Shown here: positions 1-5,674 of the stretch, piece after piece
Numbering within the stretch: the stretch's first letter is position 1
Layout of the letters: the number at the start of each line of letters is the position of its first letter
DNA from: Bacillota bacterium
Lineage (GTDB): Bacteria; Bacillota; Clostridia; Christensenellales; Aristaeellaceae
Direction of reading: 5' to 3'
Assembly (NCBI GenBank): GCA_023409955.1
Contig: JAEYQQ010000046.1
Coordinates: 1-6,111, forward strand
Length of the DNA: 6,111 nt
Translations under genes and position numbers: made by a program
The notes under the pieces: model-generated
What the model saw: only the letters and a program-made list of their open reading frames with translations
Databases searched by the model: none
What the model was told of the DNA's origin: nothing

Positions 1-491
1 CCTGTGGTGTATGTATCCCATAGCCGTGATGAAGCATATAGGCTGTGTGATGATATGGCGATTATGGAAAACGGCAGGATCTTACTTCAAGGAGCAAAAG
101 CACAGGTGTTTGGAAATCCGTTTTTTGAGGCATGTGCCCGCTTAACAGGCTGCAAGAATATTTCCAAGGCGGTAAAGCAGGGCGATCATCAAGTGTATGC
201 CGTGGATTGGAACCTTTTGCTTGCCACAGGGGAGGCAGTACCGGATGATATTTCAGCAATTGGCATACGAGCACATGACTTATAACCTGGTAGTAAAGGA
301 GCGGTCAACTCTTTTGCGCTGCAGTTGTACTACTGTCTGAAATGCCCTTTTCTTATACGGTGCTGGTAGGGAATGCAGCTGCACCTATTCAGTGGGAGAC
401 CAGCCGTTGTCATCAGGATAATCTTGAATTGACAGGTGTACCGGAATGGCTGGCGTTTCCGCCAGAGAAGCTGCTGCTGCTCAGAGCATAG
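1..491 (+). pseudogene. modC: Broken 3' part of a molybdate-type ABC transporter ATPase (ModC-like)
   Basis: The window starts inside this gene. The first frame reads VVYVSHSRDEAYRLCDD, the H-loop region just after Walker B of an ABC ATPase, followed by a TOBE-like tail with SAIGIRAHDL. An in-frame TAA at 283-285 stops it. Reading on past the stop in the same frame gives KGAVNSF (about 295-315). The homology then continues one frame over from about 315 as CAAVVLLSEMPFSYTVLVGN and ends in LAFPPEKLLLLRA with TAG at 489-491. PPEKLLLL is a typical ModC C-terminus. One T missing from the run at 312-315 would explain the shift. ModC powers molybdate import at the inner face of the membrane. The break falls in the substrate-specific regulatory tail, so the ATPase core could still be made in shortened form, but two independent lesions favour a decayed gene. 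The molybdate assignment could also be another oxyanion. The frameshift alone could be a sequencing error. Confidence 0.75.
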
Positions 492-506
492 AATCATAAA
501 GTATAT

Positions 507-548
507 ACACCAAAAGGAACCATCGCTGTTGATGGTTCCTTTTGGTGT
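507..548 (+). terminator. Perfect 18-bp hairpin after the modC-like remnant
   Basis: Positions 507-524 and 531-548 are exact reverse complements around the 6-nt loop GCTGTT. The stem has an A-run on its left arm and TTTT (540-543) on its right arm, so the core GGAACCATC/GATGGTTCC is followed by T's that also pair. It starts 15 bases after the stop codon at 491, as expected for the terminator of that operon. The design is nearly symmetric and could work on both strands. Confidence 0.75.
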
Positions 549-701
549 TGGTTGCTGGATAACAGGCTTGAATAAGAATGTGGTTCTAAGCCTGATAATC
601 TTTTTGAATAGAAAATGCGCCCTGATCCAGACAAATATTGCATGGTAATTGCAAGCCATATCATGTATAATATTACAGCCTACACAGGGACAGTCATATA
701 G
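549..701. other. Intergenic stretch without a recognisable gene
   Basis: I see no convincing reading frame here. There is a TATAAT at 666-671, but no good -35 box lies 16-18 bases upstream: TGGTAA at 643-648 is poor, and TTGCAA at 649-654 is too close. Short inverted pairs such as AGGCTT/AAGCCT (574-603 region) and TTGCA/TGCAA (638-654) occur but are no stronger than expected by chance in AT-rich DNA. Confidence 0.4.
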
Positions 702-863
702 TATAAAAGTAACCTGGATGGCAGCCTAAAGCGGCATAAACATTGGGAGGGTCGAAATACTTACTGCTCCGCTGAAGGCCAATTCTTCATCAAAGTAAAC
801 AAGCCCTATGACCCCTTATACTACTTTTTCGATTATGACGAGAGCGAGAACAAGCTTCTTTGA
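702..863 (+). pseudogene. Start-less C-terminal remnant of an unrecognised gene
   Basis: An open frame of 53 codons runs from a TAG at 699-701 to TGA at 861-863 and has no ATG or plausible ribosome binding site. Its second half reads SAEGQFFIKVNKPYDPLYYFFDYDE and then SENKLL. This is an aromatic and acidic composition that looks like real protein rather than noise. I do not recognise the family. It sits between the broken modC-like gene and the ROK kinase, so it is most simply the tail of a gene whose front was deleted. It could also be a chance frame. Confidence 0.4.
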
Positions 864-891
864 GCTCAGCCCATGTGATCCTGTATATGAT
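860..891 (+). promoter_or_regulatory. Weak candidate promoter for the ROK kinase gene
   Basis: TTGAGC (860-865) is followed after 18 bases by TATATG (884-889), or after 20 bases by TATGAT (886-891). Both boxes match the housekeeping consensus only partly. The position, about 45 bases before the kinase start, is reasonable. No better pair was found between 864 and 936. Confidence 0.25.
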
Positions 892-936
892 GTGAACAGG
901 AAAATACAAATGATTAATGTAAAGTGGTGATAGTAT

Positions 937-1833
937 ATGAATATAGGTGTGGATCTTGGCGGGACAAACCTACGTGTAGCCATGGCAGATGAGAATGGAC
1001 AGCTTTGCCATGTGCTAAAAACAGATACGCCTGCAGCTGCGGGACCGGAGGCAATTGTAAGGTGCATTTCCGAACAAGTTCAGCGGCTTCCAGACTGGCA
1101 GATAGCAGACAGCATTGGCATTGGTGCACCCGGAGGGGCAGATATCAAAAGGGGAACGATTTTGATGGCCAGCAACCTTCCCGGCATGGATGGATATCCG
1201 TTGGTCAATATGCTGAAGGAGCTGCTTCATAAGCCTATTTACTTGGAAAATGATGCCAATGCTGCTTGTCTAGGGGAGGCGCTGGCTGGTGCCGGCAAAG
1301 GCTTTGATTCAATGGTGTATTTGACCATCTCCACCGGTATCGGCGGAGGAATCTATGACCATGGCCGGCTGCTTCGCGGCGGAAGGGGATTTGCCGGTGA
1401 GTTTGGGTGCATAAGCGTCAATCCATGTTATGATAGCCGAAATCAATTGCCCCCCGGTGCGGTGGAAAGTGAGGCTTCAGGTACGGTACTGATAGAAAAG
1501 GCGTCTGCGCTGCTGGGCAGAAAGGTTGCCCACGCCGGTGAGGTGTTCAGTCAGGCGGCGGCTGGAAATGCAGCTATGCAAAAAATCGCAGATGATTTCG
1601 TTTTACATATCGCTGTGACTTTAAGCAACCTAGCCTGTGTGCTGGATCCGCAGTTATTTGTGCTGGGCGGAGGCGTAATGAATAGCAGCGATTTGTTTTT
1701 GAGCAGTTTGCAGCAGCGCTTCCGGGATATGGTACATGAAATCTACAAGGATATCCCGATCCGCATGTCTGCACTGTCGGATGCGGGGCTCATTGGTGCT
1801 GCTATGCTCAGCCGCATGGAATCGTTTCATTGA
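937..1833 (+). CDS. ROK-family sugar kinase lacking the usual zinc-binding motif
   Basis: This 298-aa cytoplasmic protein is the normal length for a ROK kinase (about 290-320 aa); such enzymes phosphorylate glucose, N-acetylglucosamine, N-acetylmannosamine or similar sugars with ATP. The N-terminal phosphate loop is DLGGTNLR (6-13). GIGAPGG (61-67) follows, and LENDANAACLGEA (103-115) holds the probable catalytic Asp106. TISTGIGGGIY (130-140) and AGEFG (153-157) complete the core. No helix-turn-helix precedes the kinase domain, so this is an enzyme rather than a NagC/XylR-type repressor. The family normally has E-x-G-H and then C-x-C-G-x(2)-G-C-x-E before the ASG helix. Here the His is Cys158, and the cluster reads NPCYDSRNQLPPGAVESEASG, with most metal ligands gone although the E and ASG remain. 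GGTGA at 926-930, six bases before the ATG, supports the start. The gene stands alone, so its substrate cannot be inferred from neighbours. Confidence 0.9.
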   Translation: MNIGVDLGGTNLRVAMADENGQLCHVLKTDTPAAAGPEAIVRCISEQVQRLPDWQIADSIGIGAPGGADIKRGTILMASNLPGMDGYPLVNMLKELLHKPIYLENDANAACLGEALAGAGKGFDSMVYLTISTGIGGGIYDHGRLLRGGRGFAGEFGCISVNPCYDSRNQLPPGAVESEASGTVLIEKASALLGRKVAHAGEVFSQAAAGNAAMQKIADDFVLHIAVTLSNLACVLDPQLFVLGGGVMNSSDLFLSSLQQRFRDMVHEIYKDIPIRMSALSDAGLIGAAMLSRMESFH

Positions 1834-1873
1834 CGCAAAAACCATGGTATGGGGCTTAGAATGAAAATTTGGG

Positions 1874-1904
1874 CGGGTTCTGAAGCGTATTGCTTTAGAA
1901 CCCG
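1874..1904 (+). terminator. Rho-independent terminator of the ROK kinase gene
   Basis: A 13-bp stem (1874-1886 with 1892-1904, one G-U pair) closes the 5-nt loop GTATT and is followed by TTTATTTATCATTTTT. It lies 40 bases after the kinase stop codon. The kinase is therefore probably transcribed alone. Confidence 0.9.
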
Positions 1905-2040
1905 TTTATTTATCATTTTTACTTTCATCATTACGGTACTAATTAATCTTCATCCTGAAGGGAATGAAAATACGGTAAGACATACACCAAAAATGCTGCA
2001 AATTTGGTAGCATGGCAGATGGCATTTGAATAGTATGAAT

Positions 2041-2077
2041 TGGAGGTGGACGCATCTCCAGTAATGTTGTAGGTGAT
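2041..2077 (+). promoter_or_regulatory. Leader hairpin with a buried Shine-Dalgarno-like sequence, plus the real ribosome binding site
   Basis: TGGAGGTG (2041-2048) pairs with CATCTCCA (2053-2060) around a GACG tetraloop, giving 8 bp including one G-U pair. The left arm contains GGAGGTG, a near-perfect Shine-Dalgarno, but no ATG or GTG follows at a usable distance. The working ribosome binding site is AGGTGA (2071-2076), six bases before the ATG at 2083. The hairpin sits just upstream of it and may stabilise the mRNA or affect ribosome loading. That role is inference. Confidence 0.4.
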
Positions 2078-2082
2078 TTTTT

Positions 2083-2586
2083 ATGTCAAATGAAGAAAAT
2101 GCTTTGGGGTATTGTTACGATCAAAACCAACCGGAATGTTGTTGTCAAAAACCAAGACACAAAAGGGAAGTAGCGCTAAACGCAGCTGGCGGTTCCGCCG
2201 GCCCGCTGCCGCTGATAACGACTACTCTTGCAAGTCCTATCAATGTGGTGACAACATCAATTGATACAACCGGCATTGGCAATACAAACAACCTGCTGAA
2301 GTTTACCAGCACCATCAGCTTGCCGCTTGGCATATCTGTAACGCTGAACTTCCAAATTCAGCGCGTCTATAATAATGGATCATCAATCAATGTCGGTTCA
2401 ACCTACACATTCTCCACTAGTGTCAATGTGTTGGAGTCTGAGTCGTTCGCATTCCAATTTATGGACGCAAATGCACCGGAGGGCTTTTACACCTATTCTG
2501 TCAATCTGTCCACCAACTCTATTATTGACGTAACGCCAGGTGCTACTGTCAGCGCAGTTTTAAGCGTACTTGCTGTTGCGGTATAA
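2083..2586 (+). CDS. DUF4489-like beta-rich protein, possible spore-surface component
   Basis: This 167-aa protein has no signal peptide and no membrane segment. The N-terminal tail (1-35) is polar and carries Cys11 and a CCC run at 19-21. After a Gly/Pro linker (35-43) the rest is Ser/Thr/Val-rich and reads as alternating beta strands. LLKFTSTISL (71-80), VTLNFQIQRV (86-95), VGSTYTFS (104-111), SFAFQFMD (121-128) and YTYSVNLS (136-143) resemble my memory of the clostridial DUF4489 family. That family usually has more Cys in the C-terminal half; here the domain has none. Its function is not established. The AGGTGA site at 2071 fixes the start. An isolated unit between two terminators, near a Cys-rich small gene with a sigma-K-like promoter, would suit an exosporium or coat protein. 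It could also be an ordinary surface-associated or phage-like beta protein. Confidence 0.7.
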   Translation: MSNEENALGYCYDQNQPECCCQKPRHKREVALNAAGGSAGPLPLITTTLASPINVVTTSIDTTGIGNTNNLLKFTSTISLPLGISVTLNFQIQRVYNNGSSINVGSTYTFSTSVNVLESESFAFQFMDANAPEGFYTYSVNLSTNSIIDVTPGATVSAVLSVLAVAV

Positions 2587-2602
2587 AGCGAAACTACTAA
2601 AG

Positions 2603-2630
2603 CCGGGGCACCCTGGTGTGGATGTCCCGG
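2603..2630 (+). terminator. Probable terminator of the DUF4489-like gene
   Basis: CCGGGGCA (2603-2610) pairs with TGTCCCGG (2623-2630), 8 bp with one G-U, closing a 12-nt loop. An inner CACC/GGTG pairing is an alternative. It starts 17 bases after the stop codon. The following T-run is short (AAAGTTTT, 2631-2638), so termination may be incomplete. Confidence 0.6.
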
Positions 2631-2800
2631 AAAGTTTTGGTTGCAAGAACTATTGCTTATCATTCAAGCGGTAAGGCAATGAGCCCATTCTATTATCTAC
2701 TAATTGGGGCAGCTGGATGGGTGCAGCATACTGATCCAGCATCTATTGCACTTGAGGTATGTTGTGCCGATTAGTATAACAATAAAGCAGAACGCCTTTT
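2631..2800. other. Gene-poor spacer with two imperfect hairpins and a doubtful 31-codon frame
   Basis: ATTGCTTA (2652-2659) pairs with TAAGGCAAT (2672-2680) with one bulge. GCTGGAT (2712-2718) and CAG (2724-2726) pair with CTG (2731-2733) and ATCCAGC (2734-2740), leaving a 5-nt bulge. A 31-codon frame from ATG 2679 to TAG 2774 begins MSPFYYLLIGAAGW, but it has no properly spaced ribosome binding site and is not called as a gene. I recognise no RNA family. Confidence 0.3.
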
Positions 2801-2829
2801 CACACTGAAAAGCAGTATGGCATAGAGTA
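2801..2829 (+). promoter_or_regulatory. Candidate sigma-K-type (late mother-cell) promoter
   Basis: CACA (2801-2804) fits the degenerate mACm -35 element of sigma-K. After 16 bases, CATAGAGTA (2821-2829) fits the -10 pattern CATAnnnTA exactly. Transcription would start near 2836, about 60 bases before the small Cys-rich gene at 2895. The consensus is loose, so chance matches occur. The setting, directly before a coat-like small protein gene, is the main support. Confidence 0.4.
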
Positions 2830-2894
2830 TAGTGGGATAAAAACCTACCGCGTAGAACCCAGAAGATTCTGCTGAAATACGTGAGGTGAAAAAA

Positions 2895-3035
2895 ATGGGC
2901 AAATGTGATTGTGGCAAGAAAGAATGCTTCCGTTGGTTCTGGGATGACAGGATGTGCAAATGGCGCCTTCTGTTCTGGGATCACCATCGTTGCTGCTGGG
3001 CTGATTTCTGCTCTGGCTGCTGCGTAGATTGCTAA
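2895..3035 (+). CDS. Small Cys/Trp-rich protein (46 aa), hypothetical
   Basis: This 46-aa frame is real by several signs. GAGGTGA (2883-2889) lies at the right distance before the ATG, the TAA at 3033-3035 is followed by a strong terminator, and the composition is far from random. Cys occupies positions 4, 6, 11, 21, 33, 34, 39, 42, 43 and 46 (10 of 46), and Trp positions 14, 16, 23, 28 and 35. It begins MGKCDCGKKEC and ends CSGCCVDC. Two CC pairs, a CxC and a CxxCC arrangement could cross-link through disulfides or bind metal. There is no signal peptide or hydrophobic helix. I do not recognise a family. With a sigma-K-like promoter upstream it could be a cross-linked spore coat or exosporium protein. 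Alternatives are a metal-binding peptide or a peptide precursor, but no modifying enzymes are in the window. Existence is much surer than function. Confidence 0.75.
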   Translation: MGKCDCGKKECFRWFWDDRMCKWRLLFWDHHRCCWADFCSGCCVDC

Positions 3036-3056
3036 ATCATCATAAAAAGGTTCAAT

Positions 3057-3082
3057 CCCGTCCATCGCTTTTGATGGACGGG
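3057..3082 (+). terminator. Terminator of the Cys/Trp-rich gene, possibly shared with the convergent cyclase gene
   Basis: CCCGTCCATC (3057-3066) pairs perfectly with GATGGACGGG (3073-3082) around the loop GCTTTT, followed by CGTTTTCATT. It lies 21 bases after the small gene's stop. On the - strand it lies 35 bases after the cyclase stop and is followed, about 10 bases later, by CCTTTTT, so it may also stop transcripts from that side. Confidence 0.85.
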
Positions 3083-3117
3083 CGTTTTCATTAATTTGCA
3101 TTCATTAATGGCAGCCA

Positions 3118-5463
3118 TTATGTTATATGGTTGATGTCGATAGGGTCTTGATGGACCATCTGTTTCAATGCGCTTGGGCGACGGTTTTTCTTTTCTTCAT
3201 AGAGCAAACGGTCGGCGTTACTGATGATTTTGCTGATCTCCAATCCCTGCCTGCATGTGAATTCTGCAATGCCTGTTGAGACCTCCACAAAATATGGCTT
3301 GCCTGAAGTACGATTGTATTCATCAAAGGCATCTTTGAGCCTTTCACGAAACATTGCCTGAAAGTCTGAATGATCCGTAATAAACAAGCCGACAAATTCA
3401 TCGCCGCCCAGCCGTGCAACCAGATCGCTACTGCGCACTGTTTTTTTCAGAATATCGCTTACGACGCAAATGGCATCATCACCAGATGCATGACCGAAAT
3501 TGTCGTTGATTTCCTTTAAGTGATCCATGTCCATAAAAGCACAAAAAGCTTGCTTGCCGAGATGATCTCTGTTCATGCGTATGGCGCGCTCGATAAATCC
3601 CCGGCGATTGTACACATTGCATAGCGGGTCATACTCGGATAGGAAGTTCAATATTTCGATCCTTTCACGGATATGTTCCAGCTCTCTGCCAACAATTCTT
3701 TCTTTTCCTTTTAGGTCCAGAAAATTGATCAGTATGCCAAGCTGCAAGCCAATCACATGGAGAAGAGGGATCTTTTCCTTGCTTGCCTGGCACAGGAGGA
3801 TCCCGTACTGCATGTCTCCGGAGAAAATACTGAAGCTTATTAAGTGATCGATGTTTTTCAAGTTGGGGAGGTTGCGCAGTGTGTTGTCTTTATCAATCAC
3901 AGGCATCCGTGAACGTGGATAGGCTTTGGATATACTGCCGCATATGTAGGCGGCCAGCATTAACTTTTCCGGAATGCTGTTCGGGTTTGATTTCCTCATA
4001 ACCTGTGGTTCCGGTAGCAGGCATATATATACATTATCCAGACCGATGCTGTTCAGCCTTTCTACAACATTTTGAAAAACGCCTTCATCCTCATCTTCCA
4101 GTACAACCAAATCGCGAATAAACTCAGGAACGAACCAAGCTTGGGCCCGCAAACTCTCAAATCGCTTTTCGGCTTCGCGCATTTCATATGCATAAAAGAA
4201 ACCCTGGATACATAGCAGAATGCGGTACAGCCTTTTCATTCTAGGCAGCGTTTGATGATCTGATGCTTGCAGCAGATAGTTATTAAGTCGCGCAGCAATC
4301 AAAGCGCCTTCGCTTTTTAGTTCTACGGCAAACCCGGTAAGCCAAGAGTCTAGCGCTTGCTCATCCAGCGGTGCTAACGGATTTTCAAATACAAGGGATG
4401 TGATATGGTCCATGAGCTGCCCGATCAAGTTTGCCAGGTGTTCCTGTTCACCATGGGTGTACATTTGCATAAGATCTGTCTGCAAATGCTTGAGTATACT
4501 GCAAAGGTGCGCGGACTCATCCAGTTCATCTGTATCAAACACACCGGTGTTCCCCATGTAATTGCAACCGCAGGAGTTACGTATTTGCAGCGTAGTACTT
4601 AGCTTAATGGGGCTGGGGGTCTTACCCTGGGCCAAGGCGATTGACTGCATGAGTGCTAGTTCACCGGTCCGATATGCATTTTGCGAAATGGTGGTCAAAG
4701 GTGGTGTCATGGTTCTGCCTGTTGTAAAGTTATCAAACCCTGTAATGGCGATATCCTTGCCAATTCTCAGACCGTGCTGAACGCAAACCCTATAGCCTGC
4801 CTTTGCCATTTCATCATTGCAAAAAGCGATGGCTTCAAGGCCTGGGTGATCCATAATCAGCGTGGATACCTGTTTGTCAATAAAACCGGATAGGTCACCA
4901 TGAGCAATCATGCCCTCATCCACCACAATACCATGTTTTATGAGGGTGTCGCGATATGCACGTTCCCGCTCCATGGCTTCGGGATGTTCTTTCGGCCCGG
5001 AAAAGTATGCGATTTTTTTATATCCATGCTCCAGTATCAAATGCTCAAGGCATTGACAGCTGCTGCTATAGTTGTCGATGGTAATACAGGACTTGCCCGG
5101 GCCATCAATGATGATTTCTTTCTGAAGTGCCACATAAGCAGAACCTTCAAATCGCTTGAGGAATTGCTGGTATTCAGTATCGCTATCAAATCCGGAAAGT
5201 GAACCGCATGAAATAATATACGCATCTGCCCCGACCAGGCCCGCGTAATCATATATGCTGTTGTAGCGGGAGACAGTTTCATGCTCCTTGTCCGGATTGA
5301 CAGAGATGCTATGCTTTTGCTTTCCTGTCATATAAAAAATGTGAACGCTTTCCCTCTTTGCTGCGTCGTTAATGCCATTCATCAGTTCCAACGTAAAATC
5401 ATAGCTAACGTCACCGATCATGACACAAATCGTTTTTCTTTTTTCAGGCGTTATGTTTGTCAT
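3118..5463 (-). CDS. LacI-type sensor fused to a diguanylate cyclase (GGDEF), cytoplasmic
   Basis: This 781-aa protein should make cyclic di-GMP from two GTP in response to a small ligand. Residues about 11-292 form a periplasmic-binding-protein-like domain of LacI repressor type (TICVMIGDVSYDF, YKKIAYFSGPKEHPEAMERE, AIAFCNDEMAKAG, IAITGFDNF, TPPLTTISQN), without the repressor's helix-turn-helix and without signal peptide or membrane helices. NSCGC (296-300) marks its end. A helical segment (about 310-430) and a GAF-like region (about 430-575) follow, then a charged helix into YDPLCNVYNRRGF. The GGDEF domain has DMDHLKEINDNFGHASGDD (645-663) with metal ligand Asp645, the signature GGDEF at 686-690 (bases 3394-3408) and the inhibitory RSSD at 677-680 with the correct five-residue gap. 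It is therefore probably active and feedback-controlled. The ATG at 5463 is preferred over a TTG at 5493 because AAGGGG (5473-5478) lies nine bases upstream of it. No EAL or HD-GYP domain is nearby. Confidence 0.9.
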   Translation of the reverse strand: MTNITPEKRKTICVMIGDVSYDFTLELMNGINDAAKRESVHIFYMTGKQKHSISVNPDKEHETVSRYNSIYDYAGLVGADAYIISCGSLSGFDSDTEYQQFLKRFEGSAYVALQKEIIIDGPGKSCITIDNYSSSCQCLEHLILEHGYKKIAYFSGPKEHPEAMERERAYRDTLIKHGIVVDEGMIAHGDLSGFIDKQVSTLIMDHPGLEAIAFCNDEMAKAGYRVCVQHGLRIGKDIAITGFDNFTTGRTMTPPLTTISQNAYRTGELALMQSIALAQGKTPSPIKLSTTLQIRNSCGCNYMGNTGVFDTDELDESAHLCSILKHLQTDLMQMYTHGEQEHLANLIGQLMDHITSLVFENPLAPLDEQALDSWLTGFAVELKSEGALIAARLNNYLLQASDHQTLPRMKRLYRILLCIQGFFYAYEMREAEKRFESLRAQAWFVPEFIRDLVVLEDEDEGVFQNVVERLNSIGLDNVYICLLPEPQVMRKSNPNSIPEKLMLAAYICGSISKAYPRSRMPVIDKDNTLRNLPNLKNIDHLISFSIFSGDMQYGILLCQASKEKIPLLHVIGLQLGILINFLDLKGKERIVGRELEHIRERIEILNFLSEYDPLCNVYNRRGFIERAIRMNRDHLGKQAFCAFMDMDHLKEINDNFGHASGDDAICVVSDILKKTVRSSDLVARLGGDEFVGLFITDHSDFQAMFRERLKDAFDEYNRTSGKPYFVEVSTGIAEFTCRQGLEISKIISNADRLLYEEKKNRRPSALKQMVHQDPIDINHIT

Positions 5464-5472
5464 CAATAATAT

Positions 5473-5478
5473 CCCCTT
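5473..5478 (-). promoter_or_regulatory. Ribosome binding site that decides the cyclase start
   Basis: AAGGGG on the - strand lies nine bases before ATG 5461-5463. The longer frame opening at TTG 5491-5493 would place this site inside the coding region and has no ribosome binding site of its own. Confidence 0.8.
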
Positions 5479-5550
5479 ATTCAACTGTCGCAAAATGAAA
5501 CATTAAATTGTGTTATGATCAGACATAAAGCGTTCGCTGCTATTGCTTTT

Positions 5551-5579
5551 ATGGTAGCGGTATATAGTGGGATTGTCAA
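5551..5579 (-). promoter_or_regulatory. Sigma-A-type promoter of the sensor-cyclase gene
   Basis: On the - strand a perfect TTGACA (5579-5574) is followed by exactly 17 bases and TACCAT (5556-5551), a 4/6 match to TATAAT. Transcription would start near 5544, leaving a leader of about 80 bases. An imperfect inverted repeat, ATAAAGC (5525-5531) with GCTTTTAT (5545-5552), overlaps the start point and could be an operator, but this is weak. Confidence 0.65.
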
Positions 5580-5623
5580 GGGTAGATTGTCGGAAGATGA
5601 TAGCCTGTATCAAGAAATTTGAA

Positions 5624-5655
5624 AAACCGCCGAAAATTGATGCTTTCAGCGGTTT
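5624..5655 (-). terminator. Terminator of the sortase gene
   Basis: Positions 5624-5635 and 5644-5655 form a 12-bp stem with one C-A mismatch around an 8-nt loop. Read on the - strand, the hairpin ends GGCGG and runs into TTTTTC. It starts 19 bases past the sortase stop and lies before the cyclase promoter, so the two genes appear to be separate units. Confidence 0.85.
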
Positions 5656-5674
5656 AATCACTTCATATTTGCAA

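Noticed and set aside
436..648. A 70-codon + strand frame running through the end of the modC-like gene
   Set aside because: It overlaps the ModC tail in another frame and crosses the 18-bp terminator hairpin.
330..659. A 109-codon - strand frame
   Set aside because: It is antisense to the modC-like tail and its terminator, with no ribosome binding site and no family resemblance.
1981..1986. CATACA as a sigma-E -10 element before the DUF4489-like gene
   Set aside because: No acceptable -35 element lies 13-15 bases upstream, so the match is only to a hexamer.
504..1991. An 11-base direct repeat, ATACACCAAAA, at 504-514 and about 1980
   Set aside because: It is short and AT-rich, with no flanking symmetry or element between the copies, and compatible with chance.
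2679..2774. A 31-codon frame starting MSPFYYLLIGAAGW
   Set aside because: The only purine-rich stretch before it is too close to the ATG, and there is no terminator after it or other support.
3051..3060. GGTTCAATCC resembling a tRNA T-arm
   Set aside because: No acceptor, D or anticodon arms surround it. The bases are the flank and left arm of a terminator hairpin.
2700..3101. A 133-codon frame on the - strand
   Set aside because: It lies opposite the better supported 46-aa gene and two regulatory elements, has no ribosome binding site before its ATG, and its translation looks like antisense noise.
3089..3110. Inverted repeat CATTAAT/ATTAATG after the cyclase stop
   Set aside because: It is all AT apart from its ends and has an 8-nt loop, so it is too weak to be a terminator by itself. 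The hairpin at 3057-3082 is far stronger.
5464..5493. Extension of the sensor-cyclase to a TTG start at 5493
   Set aside because: AAGGGG at 5473-5478 is correctly spaced for the ATG at 5463. The extra ten residues have no ribosome binding site and match no domain.
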